From UBA7236 sp036734545 (lineage in GTDB: Bacteria > Bacteroidota > Bacteroidia > Chitinophagales > BACL12), in NCBI GenBank assembly GCA_036734545.1, contig DAIMYJ010000129.1, forward strand, positions 1 through 6,968: a DNA stretch of 6,968 nt, given 5' to 3'. This document shows, piece by piece, positions 1 to 5,554 of the stretch. A program made the translations under genes and the position numbers. How positions within the stretch are numbered: the first letter of the stretch is position 1; every line of letters begins with the position of its first letter. The notes below the pieces were generated by a model. The model saw nothing but the letters and a program-made list of their open reading frames with translations. It searched no databases and had not been told where the DNA came from.

Positions 1-359
1 GTTTTGTCGTTGTAGCCGAGCAGGTGTAATACACCGTGGGCCATGACGCGGTGGAGCTCTTCTTCGAAGGTGGTCTTGTAGGAGGCCGCATTTTCTTTTA
101 CGCGGTCAACGCTGATGAAGATGTCGCCGCTGATGTAGTGGCCTTCATTGTAATTGAAGGTGATGATATCGGTATACGTATCATGGGCCAGATACTGCTT
201 GTTCATGGCCAGCAGATAGTCGTCGGAACAGAAAATGAATGTAAGGTTACCGGGGAATTTATGCTTCGTGCCGATCAGGTGTTCGAGCCAGATGGTGATC
301 CGCTCCTTGTCCTTGAGCCGGAATTTGGTTTTGGTGGAGGTGTATTGGATGCCGGTCAT
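1..359 (-). CDS. ybeY: YbeY, endoribonuclease / rRNA maturation factor (3' end missing)
   Basis: YbeY is a single-domain metal-dependent endoribonuclease needed for 16S rRNA 3'-end maturation and late 30S ribosome quality control in the cytoplasm. The 119 visible residues contain the family landmarks: S45-D46-D47 followed by an Asn and Tyr in the 'MNKQYL' helix (52-57), the T63-D64-I65 segment that corresponds to the usual TDVLSF, the strand G78-D79-I80-F81-I82-S83, and the metal motif H108-G-x-L-H112-L-x-G-Y116. The usual third histidine of HGxLHLxGYDH is replaced by Asn-Asp-Lys (117-119), which I recall as typical of Bacteroidota YbeY. The family is usually about 140-155 residues, so only some 20-35 C-terminal residues are cut off by the window edge. 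The ATG at 359 is chosen because YbeY homology begins close to it; an in-frame TAA lies about 30 bases upstream. It is the last visible gene of a minus-strand run, 98 bp after the ATP-binding protein gene. Confidence 0.95.
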   Translation of the reverse strand, partial: MTGIQYTSTKTKFRLKDKERITIWLEHLIGTKHKFPGNLTFIFCSDDYLLAMNKQYLAHDTYTDIITFNYNEGHYISGDIFISVDRVKENAASYKTTFEEELHRVMAHGVLHLLGYNDK

Positions 360-365
360 AGTGCT

Positions 366-388
366 CGCAAAGACGCCAAGGCGCAAAG
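366..388. repeat. Short interspersed repeat-like element upstream of ybeY
   Basis: Between the ATP-binding protein gene and ybeY lies a 23-base segment in which the hexamer gcaaag occurs at both ends (367-372 and 383-388) around a core acgccaagg. On the minus strand it reads as two near-copies of a 'CTTTGCG' phrase flanking 'CCTTGGCGT'. From memory, very similar strings (CTTTGCGCC, TTGGCGTCTTTGCG) recur in intergenic DNA of many Bacteroidota and other environmental bacteria. That genome-wide recurrence cannot be shown from this window. The element ends 6 bases upstream of the ybeY start codon, so it would lie in the leader of any ybeY transcript. Confidence 0.45.
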
Positions 389-414
389 TTGATTATCTAT
401 TGAAGGTTCAGCGC

Positions 415-446
415 AAATCAGTGAGTTCAGTGTCATCCGTGTGCAA
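415..446. repeat. Second short repeat-like segment between the ATP-binding gene and ybeY
   Basis: This segment is built from imperfect tandem phrases: aatcagtgag, ttcagtgtca, tccgtgtgc, each with a cagtg or ccgtg core about 10 bases apart. Like its neighbour at 366-388, it resembles the low-complexity strings of the 'atcagtgtcatccgtgt' type that I recall as dispersed non-coding repeats in Bacteroidota genomes. Only the internal periodicity is visible here. No open reading frame or convincing hairpin covers it. It starts 11 bases beyond the stop codon of the ATP-binding protein gene, so it lies just downstream of that gene. Confidence 0.35.
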
Positions 447-457
447 TTGTATTTACT

Positions 458-868
458 TTACAGCCTGAACTGTATCTCCACACTACTCCCGTCGTTGCTG
501 AAGATCACCATGTCGCTGAGCTGCTTCATCAGGAACACGCCGCGACCGCCGATATCCTCGATGTGCTCGGGACTCGTTGGGTCGGGGAGGTTGTTGTAGT
601 CGAAGCCGCAGCCCTGGTCCTGCACACAGCAGCAGAGCTTGTTGTGCTCCATACGAATGCGGATGGTCACGTCCTTGCCGGGATCGGCCCGGTTGCCATG
701 CCAGATAGCGTTGTTCACAGCCTCGGTGATGCACACCAGCATATTCCCATATAACTCATCGGCAATGGGCAAACGCCGGCGGAGCTCCTCCACAAAGGGC
801 TCAACAAGTGTGATATTGGCTGGCAGGGACTTTAGACGGAGTTGTTCAGATACGGTATGGTCCGACAT
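458..868 (-). CDS. RsbW/SpoIIAB-type ATP-binding protein (GHKL anti-sigma-factor kinase family)
   Basis: This 136-residue stand-alone GHKL ATPase domain resembles the serine kinases RsbW and SpoIIAB, which bind a partner (sigma factor or STAS-domain anti-anti-sigma factor) and phosphorylate the STAS protein. The ATP-binding boxes are all present: N-box E49-A-V-N52-N53-A-I-W-H-G-N (Mg and ATP contacts), G1 box D84-Q-G86-C-G88-F89, and G2 box G107-G108-R-G110-V-F-L. The length is typical for the family. There is no membrane segment, so it should be cytoplasmic. It starts 14 bp after the DUF4175 stop codon, so the two are probably cotranscribed. No purine-rich ribosome site precedes the ATG, which is common in Bacteroidota. 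No STAS-domain protein, sigma factor or PP2C phosphatase gene is visible here, so its partner is unknown. The fold assignment is firm; the exact role (kinase, anti-sigma or other switch) is inferred. Confidence 0.9.
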   Translation of the reverse strand: MSDHTVSEQLRLKSLPANITLVEPFVEELRRRLPIADELYGNMLVCITEAVNNAIWHGNRADPGKDVTIRIRMEHNKLCCCVQDQGCGFDYNNLPDPTSPEHIEDIGGRGVFLMKQLSDMVIFSNDGSSVEIQFRL

Positions 869-882
869 GCCGGTTGCGGTTT

Positions 883-3800
883 TTAATAGGTGATGGACCG
901 CAAATATTCTTCTACGAGATTTTTGTAAAAAGGTTTTAGCTCGGGCGAAACAGTTTTATAGAGGTCCAGCTCGGCCGCCCGCTTGCGGAGGTATTCCTCT
1001 ATGGCCGGGGGCACCGGACGGTTGATCTCCTGGGCGGTATTGCTCTGGCGTTCGTTGTCCTGCTTGCGTTTGCGCTCGCTCTCCTCGGCCTCCAGCAGGC
1101 GGGTCAGGATCTCCTCCTGGCGCATGATGGTCTCCTGGGTGATGCGCTTGTTCACGATGTCCTCCTCGGTCTGGTCCATCTGGTCCGCGAGTTTTTGAAG
1201 CTCTTTGGCCAATTTGCCGTCTTCGGTATTGCCCCCTCCCAGCTGTTTGGCCATTTCCTGAAGTGCCTGGCGGATGGCGGCCTGCTTTTGCGCCATCTCA
1301 GCAAGCTCCTTGCTTGTCCCCTGTTGCCCTCCGGCCTTCTGTCCCTTCTCCATCTGCCCCTTCATTTTCTGGAGTTGCTCATTCAGCTGTTTCTGCATCT
1401 CGCTCATGCTGGGCATCTGCGAATCGCTGCTGCCGCCGGGCTTCTGGCACATCTGGCTGCCGGGCATGCTCTTGGCCATCTGCTCCTGCATCTGCTGCAT
1501 CACCTCGTCGAGCATCAGGGCCAGGTTGTTGTAACCGGTCATCACCTGCTGCTGGTAGAGGTTGCTCTCCTTTACCTGCCGCTCGCCCATCTGCTCCACG
1601 CTCTTGTCGAGGTTCTCATTGACGGCGCTCACCTCGCGGGTGATGAAACTGCTGATCTGGAATACCCGCTTGGCGAGGGCGTTCAGACTGTCCTCCACCA
1701 TGCGCGTGTCTTCCTTGATCTTCTGCTGCTGCGCCATCAGGTCAATGAACTTGGGGTTGGTGCTCTTGATCTGTTTCACCTCTTTCATCAGCGCTTCCTG
1801 CTCCACACTCAACATCACGAGGTTATCGATCAGGCGGCGCAGGGCGTTCATGTCTTCCATCTGTTGCTCCATCGAACTCTGCTGCATCGACTGCTCCATT
1901 TGCTGGGCCATCTCCTGCATTTTCTGTGCGGCGGATTTCTGATTTTGGCTCGCCTGTTTTTTATTGTTCTTCTGCATCTGCTGACCGGCCTGTTGCATTT
2001 GCTGGTCTATCTGCTGTTCCTGTTCCTGCGTGTCGCCGAGATCTTTTTGTTCTTCGAGCTGCTCATTCATCTCGCGCATCTCCTGCATATCCTTTTGTAT
2101 CTCATCGAATTTTTCGTTCAGCTCGTTTTGCTTTTCGATGTTCTTTTGATTGTCGGCATTCTTCTGATCGGTTTGTTCGGAAAGCTTTTCCTGCTCCTGC
2201 GATAATTCGTTCAGCTTCTCGATGGTCTCGTTCATCTTTTGTTCGAGCTCCAGTTGCTTGAAGAGTTCGAGCATGCGATCGAGTTCCTGTTCGAGCTGCT
2301 CGTTGTTCATCTGCATTTCCTGCATCTCCTCGACACCTTTCTCGCGGTTGAGTTCCTCCATCAGCTTCTGGATCTCGTCCATGAGCTTTTGCATCTCTTC
2401 GGGCAGCACCTCCTCGAGCATTTGCTGCAGCATCTCCTGTTTTTCCAGGATCTGCGGATCCGGCTCCAGATAGTCTTTCTGCATTTCCAGGTTCTTCTGA
2501 AAATCCTGTTGCAGCTCTTTTACCTGCTGCTGGATGTTCTGATTCTTCTGCAACAGATTTTCGAGTTGTTTCTTGTCTTCCCAGTTCAATTCCTTTTTGT
2601 CGAGGAATTTTTCTTCGAGCTTATCGGTCTGCTTTTGCACATCCTGCAGATCGTCGAGAATGTCGTCCAGTTTATCCTTGATGTTCTCGTTGTTGTCGTC
2701 TTTGATATCCTGCAGTTCATCGAGCGTGGGCACCACATATTGCATGGCGGGTGTGCGGGTGGATTTACTGCCGTGCACGCCGTCGTTATCCCACACTTCG
2801 AAATAATACGTTACGCGATCGCCGGGCTGCAGATTTTTTGCGCGCAGGTCGAAGGCGTGTGTGAATTTATTTTCTTTCGACAGCGGCATCGCAATGGCCT
2901 GTGTGTTTTGTTCGCGTGTGTAGAAATTTTCATCTGCATCGCGTCCTTCTATCGTGTATTGGAAATTCAGTGCGCGGCAACCGTAGTCGTCGGATGTCTG
3001 ACCGAGGAAGTACAGGAATTTATCATCCGTGCTGTCCACGAATTGTTCGGCGGTGATCTGCGGATGCGCATCCGGGATCACGGTGATGGTATAGGCGATG
3101 GTATCTTTCGCATACACCTGTTCGTTGGCGATGCCGATCTTGTACGGTTCGTTTTGCATGGCGCGGCGCTCGGCCGTGTAGCGGTCGCCCCCGTCTTTCG
3201 AAGCCTGTATCTTCTGTTCGGCGAAGAACAGCTCGATGCGGTCGGTATTCTCGGTATTGAACACCCACTCCAGGTTCGTTCCCTCCGGCACCAACAGGTC
3301 GCCCGTGTTCTCGAGGGTGATGTCGGTGATACCCGTGTAGTCGGGGTAGTTCACGCGGATGTCGAAGTTCAGCAGGGTGGGCTTGGGCACCACGCGGAGG
3401 GTGAATTCTTTGGAGGTGAACCCGTTGGCCAGGAAATGGAACTTCGTATCGCCGGCCACTTTGTTGAACACGTAGGAATAGCTGTCGGCTCCGTCTTTCT
3501 GCATTGTGTAGGTGCCCGTGGGCGTCACCACCGCCACCAGTTCGGGGAGTACCTGTCCGGACACCTGCATTTTGAGGGTAAAGTCCTCATACTGAACCAC
3601 TTCCAGCTCATTGTGCAGCACGCGGAACTGGAAGGGCGCCTCCCGTTCAAAATGCATAGTATTTTTTATCAAGCGTATATTGCTGTCTTTCAGCACATTG
3701 GGTGCGGCAAAGACAACGAACACCAGCACGGCCAGCGGGGGGAGGGCGTACTTCAGGTATTTGCGATTCCGGCCCAGGTCAATGGCCATGGTGAACGGAA

Positions 3801-4230
3801 TGGGGCGGATCTTTTCTATTTTTTGGGAAATGCCCGCCTCGATAAGAGCGGCATCCCGCTCCGTAAGCGCCTGTTCCCTGAGTTCGAGAATGTTCAGCAG
3901 TTTATCCTGGATGTCACCAAAGTGGTCGCCGATGATACGCGCGGCCTCCATATGGCTGATGGTTTTGCCCAGCCGGTAGTATTTCGCCAGCGGCAGGGCG
4001 ATATAGCGGCCCACGGCATACAGCGTTCCCGCCAGAAACCCCCAGAACAGCACCATCCGCACCCCTGTAGGGAAGTAGAAGCGGTATTCCAGGAAGCTGA
4101 AGAGCAGGTAAGCGCTCACCACGCCGGCGGCGGTGAACAGCAGTCCCCGGATGAGCCTGTTCAGGTAATACTTCCTGATAAAGGCATCCAGGCGCGCGAT
4201 CAGCATGGCATAATTCGAATGGGCGGACAT
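883..4230 (-). CDS. DUF4175 family membrane protein with very long coiled coil
   Basis: This 1115-residue protein of unknown biochemical function matches the large DUF4175 proteins of Bacteroidota. Two transmembrane helices lie near residues 28-48 and 57-77, separated from a third (about 160-178) by a charged helical loop. Residues 185-500 look like a beta-rich region, probably on the far side of the membrane; it includes D414-D415-Y-G and the segment V479-W-D-N-D-G-V (479-485), which I recall as typical of the family. From about 505 to 1090 the protein is almost continuously predicted coiled coil, extremely rich in Gln, Glu, Lys, Met and Leu. It is interrupted by a Gly/Ser/Pro/Met linker around 920-950, and a Met/Gln-dense stretch lies near 735-795. 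There is no catalytic motif I recognise. The ATG at 4230 is the natural start because the first hydrophobic helix follows at the expected distance. The next gene begins 14 bp after its stop. An envelope scaffold or sensor role is only a guess. Confidence 0.92.
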   Translation of the reverse strand: MSAHSNYAMLIARLDAFIRKYYLNRLIRGLLFTAAGVVSAYLLFSFLEYRFYFPTGVRMVLFWGFLAGTLYAVGRYIALPLAKYYRLGKTISHMEAARIIGDHFGDIQDKLLNILELREQALTERDAALIEAGISQKIEKIRPIPFTMAIDLGRNRKYLKYALPPLAVLVFVVFAAPNVLKDSNIRLIKNTMHFEREAPFQFRVLHNELEVVQYEDFTLKMQVSGQVLPELVAVVTPTGTYTMQKDGADSYSYVFNKVAGDTKFHFLANGFTSKEFTLRVVPKPTLLNFDIRVNYPDYTGITDITLENTGDLLVPEGTNLEWVFNTENTDRIELFFAEQKIQASKDGGDRYTAERRAMQNEPYKIGIANEQVYAKDTIAYTITVIPDAHPQITAEQFVDSTDDKFLYFLGQTSDDYGCRALNFQYTIEGRDADENFYTREQNTQAIAMPLSKENKFTHAFDLRAKNLQPGDRVTYYFEVWDNDGVHGSKSTRTPAMQYVVPTLDELQDIKDDNNENIKDKLDDILDDLQDVQKQTDKLEEKFLDKKELNWEDKKQLENLLQKNQNIQQQVKELQQDFQKNLEMQKDYLEPDPQILEKQEMLQQMLEEVLPEEMQKLMDEIQKLMEELNREKGVEEMQEMQMNNEQLEQELDRMLELFKQLELEQKMNETIEKLNELSQEQEKLSEQTDQKNADNQKNIEKQNELNEKFDEIQKDMQEMREMNEQLEEQKDLGDTQEQEQQIDQQMQQAGQQMQKNNKKQASQNQKSAAQKMQEMAQQMEQSMQQSSMEQQMEDMNALRRLIDNLVMLSVEQEALMKEVKQIKSTNPKFIDLMAQQQKIKEDTRMVEDSLNALAKRVFQISSFITREVSAVNENLDKSVEQMGERQVKESNLYQQQVMTGYNNLALMLDEVMQQMQEQMAKSMPGSQMCQKPGGSSDSQMPSMSEMQKQLNEQLQKMKGQMEKGQKAGGQQGTSKELAEMAQKQAAIRQALQEMAKQLGGGNTEDGKLAKELQKLADQMDQTEEDIVNKRITQETIMRQEEILTRLLEAEESERKRKQDNERQSNTAQEINRPVPPAIEEYLRKRAAELDLYKTVSPELKPFYKNLVEEYLRSITY

Positions 4231-4414
4231 AGCTTAGGATACAATAATAACGAGAATTGTGCCAATAAGATGCGTGGGGTAACGAAATTTAACAAGGATA
4301 ATTAGCCTATATGCCTACTCAGTGAGAGCGGAGCCCCGATTACGCGGAACTTCGCTTGCGCGAAAGCACATTAAGCTCTTTTAGCTGATGCGTCTTCTGC
4401 TTAATTCCCAGCCA
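4231..4414. other. Non-coding junction between the core gene run and the WYL/AAA+ module
   Basis: This 184-bp stretch lies downstream of the WYL regulator gene and upstream of the DUF4175 gene, both on the minus strand. It should therefore hold the end of the WYL transcript and the promoter of the DUF4175 run. I see no tRNA, no clear attachment-site duplication and no open frame worth calling. A small hairpin (TTCGC at 4351-4355 with GCGAA at 4360-4364) is present but lacks a following T-run on the minus strand. On the minus strand, TATCCTTG (4300 down to 4293) and TATTATTG (4249 down to 4242) each match the Bacteroidota -7 element at all but one position, but neither has a well-spaced TTTG upstream, so no promoter is called. 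Confidence 0.5.
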
Positions 4415-5485
4415 TTAAACAGCCCGCGCGCTAAGTATTTCAGCCTTATCGCCAAACCGGTTTATAAAACCGGCCAATTCCGGGGATCGTTCGTGATACG
4501 GCTGTCCGGACCAACTCTCAGGATCAAGACGCAGAGTAAGGCTAATAACAACCTCATTTTTTCCTTTATTTATGCTTTCTATTTTCTGAGATTTATGGAA
4601 TTGCAGTTTTTGCATATAACCAGCCGCCCATCCTTTAAATTTAATTTCTATTTTATATATAGGATCGGTTAGTTTATGAACCCAAACGCCAAGTATATGA
4701 TCAAAACGGCTTGCAATGCGGAATTCTGTTTCCAGTGTGTCGGGATCGAAATACAGAATATTATTTTCATCATCACGCCAGGTATCTACCCTATAATTAA
4801 GGATTTGATCGATACGGAAATTTCTTAATTCCTTTTTTTCCGGGTCAAACGCGGTGAGATAATATAATTCGTTGTAAAATCGAATATGTAAAGGCGCCAC
4901 CGCGTGTAAAGTCAGCCCATCCAATTTTTCTACAGAGGCATAGTTAAATTCGATCATTTCTCTTCGGTTTATATGGCCTAATAACCGTATCGCGAGTGTT
5001 ATCGTTGATTCTGCATCGATCAAAGTAGCTCCTGATATATATAGAAATGCTTTGCTTTGCATTTCTTCTTCTGAAATCCCAAATGATGCGGGAAGCACCT
5101 GCATGATCTTTGATACGGCGGGAATGCTTTCATATTTTTTCAGCAATCCCATTAAAAAAGGTAGCGTGTATCTTTCTTGTTCTTCAAGATCGCCAAATTC
5201 GGGTTTGGCTGAGTCTTCTGCCCAGCTATATATTTTACCGGCATAGGTAACTTTAAATAACTTGCATCGTATATTTTCAGGCAGGTCCTGTTTGTCGTGT
5301 ATGAAATCGCCATTTCTAAGCAATTCAATGACCGATTGGAGTGTGCGAATGGCTATCATGGGCTCGCCCTCATCCGACAGCTTTGCATTCATCCAGGAAT
5401 GTAAAGCATGAAGTGTACCGCCTCCTTTGTCAAGGAATTTGCACAATATGCGGACGCGTAGCGTGTTTCTATGTCTTTGGTCCAT
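4415..5485 (-). CDS. WYL-domain transcriptional regulator with N-terminal winged HTH
   Basis: This 356-residue protein has the layout of WYL-family regulators, which bind DNA through an N-terminal winged helix and sense a ligand, often proposed to be a nucleotide or nucleic acid, through the WYL domain. Residues 1-65 form the HTH; the recognition-helix segment R47-T-L-Q-S-V-I-E-L-L-R57 matches the usual RTIQRDIxxLR pattern. A linker runs to about 165. The WYL domain spans roughly 170-230: the signature is L207-Y-Y-L210, with Tyr replacing Trp, followed by R221-N-F-R224-I-D226-Q-I, which carries the family's conserved arginines. Residues 275-350 fit the C-terminal WCX extension. The ATG at 5485 is the first start codon after an in-frame upstream stop at 5539-5537. 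The gene is divergent from the AAA+ gene with 69 bp between them, which contain a perfect inverted repeat, suggesting autoregulation and control of the neighbour. Its 3' half is clearly more AT-rich than the DUF4175 gene. The family call is firm; the target is inferred. Confidence 0.9.
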   Translation of the reverse strand: MDQRHRNTLRVRILCKFLDKGGGTLHALHSWMNAKLSDEGEPMIAIRTLQSVIELLRNGDFIHDKQDLPENIRCKLFKVTYAGKIYSWAEDSAKPEFGDLEEQERYTLPFLMGLLKKYESIPAVSKIMQVLPASFGISEEEMQSKAFLYISGATLIDAESTITLAIRLLGHINRREMIEFNYASVEKLDGLTLHAVAPLHIRFYNELYYLTAFDPEKKELRNFRIDQILNYRVDTWRDDENNILYFDPDTLETEFRIASRFDHILGVWVHKLTDPIYKIEIKFKGWAAGYMQKLQFHKSQKIESINKGKNEVVISLTLRLDPESWSGQPYHERSPELAGFINRFGDKAEILSARAV

Positions 5486-5511
5486 ATGGTGAGCTAAATT
5501 ACCAAATTCTA

Positions 5512-5526
5512 CGCAACGCCGTTGCG
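5512..5526. promoter_or_regulatory. Perfect 15-bp inverted repeat, candidate operator of the WYL regulator
   Basis: CGCAACG (5512-5518) and CGTTGCG (5520-5526) are exact reverse complements around one central base at 5519. The repeat lies in the 69-bp region between the divergent WYL and AAA+ genes, and it would cover the -33 position of the AAA+ promoter proposed at 5538-5545. Dimeric WYL regulators such as BrxR and CapW are known to bind inverted repeats in the promoters of the operons they control, so a repressor site is the simplest reading. The octamers gctaaatt (5493-5500) and gctaattt (5536-5543), which differ at one base, flank it. The symmetry is seen directly; the binding protein is inferred. 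Confidence 0.6.
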
Positions 5527-5537
5527 CAGCCCCCTGC

Positions 5538-5545
5538 TAATTTTG
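5538..5545 (+). promoter_or_regulatory. Bacteroidota -7 promoter element for the AAA+ gene
   Basis: TAATTTTG matches the Bacteroidota primary-sigma -7 consensus TAnnTTTG at every fixed position. If transcription starts about 4 bases after the box, near 5549, the 5' leader would be only about 6 bases before the ATG at 5555. The -33 contact would fall near 5516, inside the inverted repeat at 5512-5526. A TTG occurs at 5522-5524, but it is too close to the -7 box for the usual 19-21 bp spacing. The -33 element is therefore weak or absent, which would suit an activated or tightly controlled promoter. Confidence 0.45.
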
Positions 5546-5554
5546 ATTTTCATC

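Noticed and set aside
36..392. Plus-strand open frame of 118 codons over ybeY
   Set aside because: The minus strand encodes clear YbeY motifs across the same interval, so this is a shadow.
1195..2205. Plus-strand open frame of 336 codons, very rich in Leu and His
   Set aside because: It is the complement of the Gln/Met/Glu coiled-coil codons of the DUF4175 gene and has no independent coding signal.
1261..2640. CRISPR-like or tandem DNA repeat suggested by recurring ctgctgcat and ctcctgcat strings
   Set aside because: The recurrence follows codons for Gln, Met and Glu in the coiled coil. Spacing is irregular and there are no repeat-spacer units.
4242..4300. Two near-matches to the Bacteroidota -7 element upstream of the DUF4175 gene
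   Set aside because: Each has a mismatch and neither has a TTTG at the expected 19-21 bp upstream, so a promoter cannot be placed with confidence.
2239..4305. Plus-strand open frame of 688 codons opposite the DUF4175 gene
   Set aside because: It is an antisense shadow. The Gln/Glu/Lys/Leu-rich codons of the real gene rarely give stops on the other strand, and the translation is a Leu/His/Phe-rich low-complexity string with no domain.
4350..4366. Small hairpin as a Rho-independent terminator of the WYL gene
   Set aside because: The stem is only five base pairs and the minus strand has no T-run after it.
4388..4672. Plus-strand open frame of 94 codons at the end of the WYL gene
   Set aside because: It overlaps the C-terminal WCX region of the WYL protein and starts in the spacer without a promoter or ribosome site.
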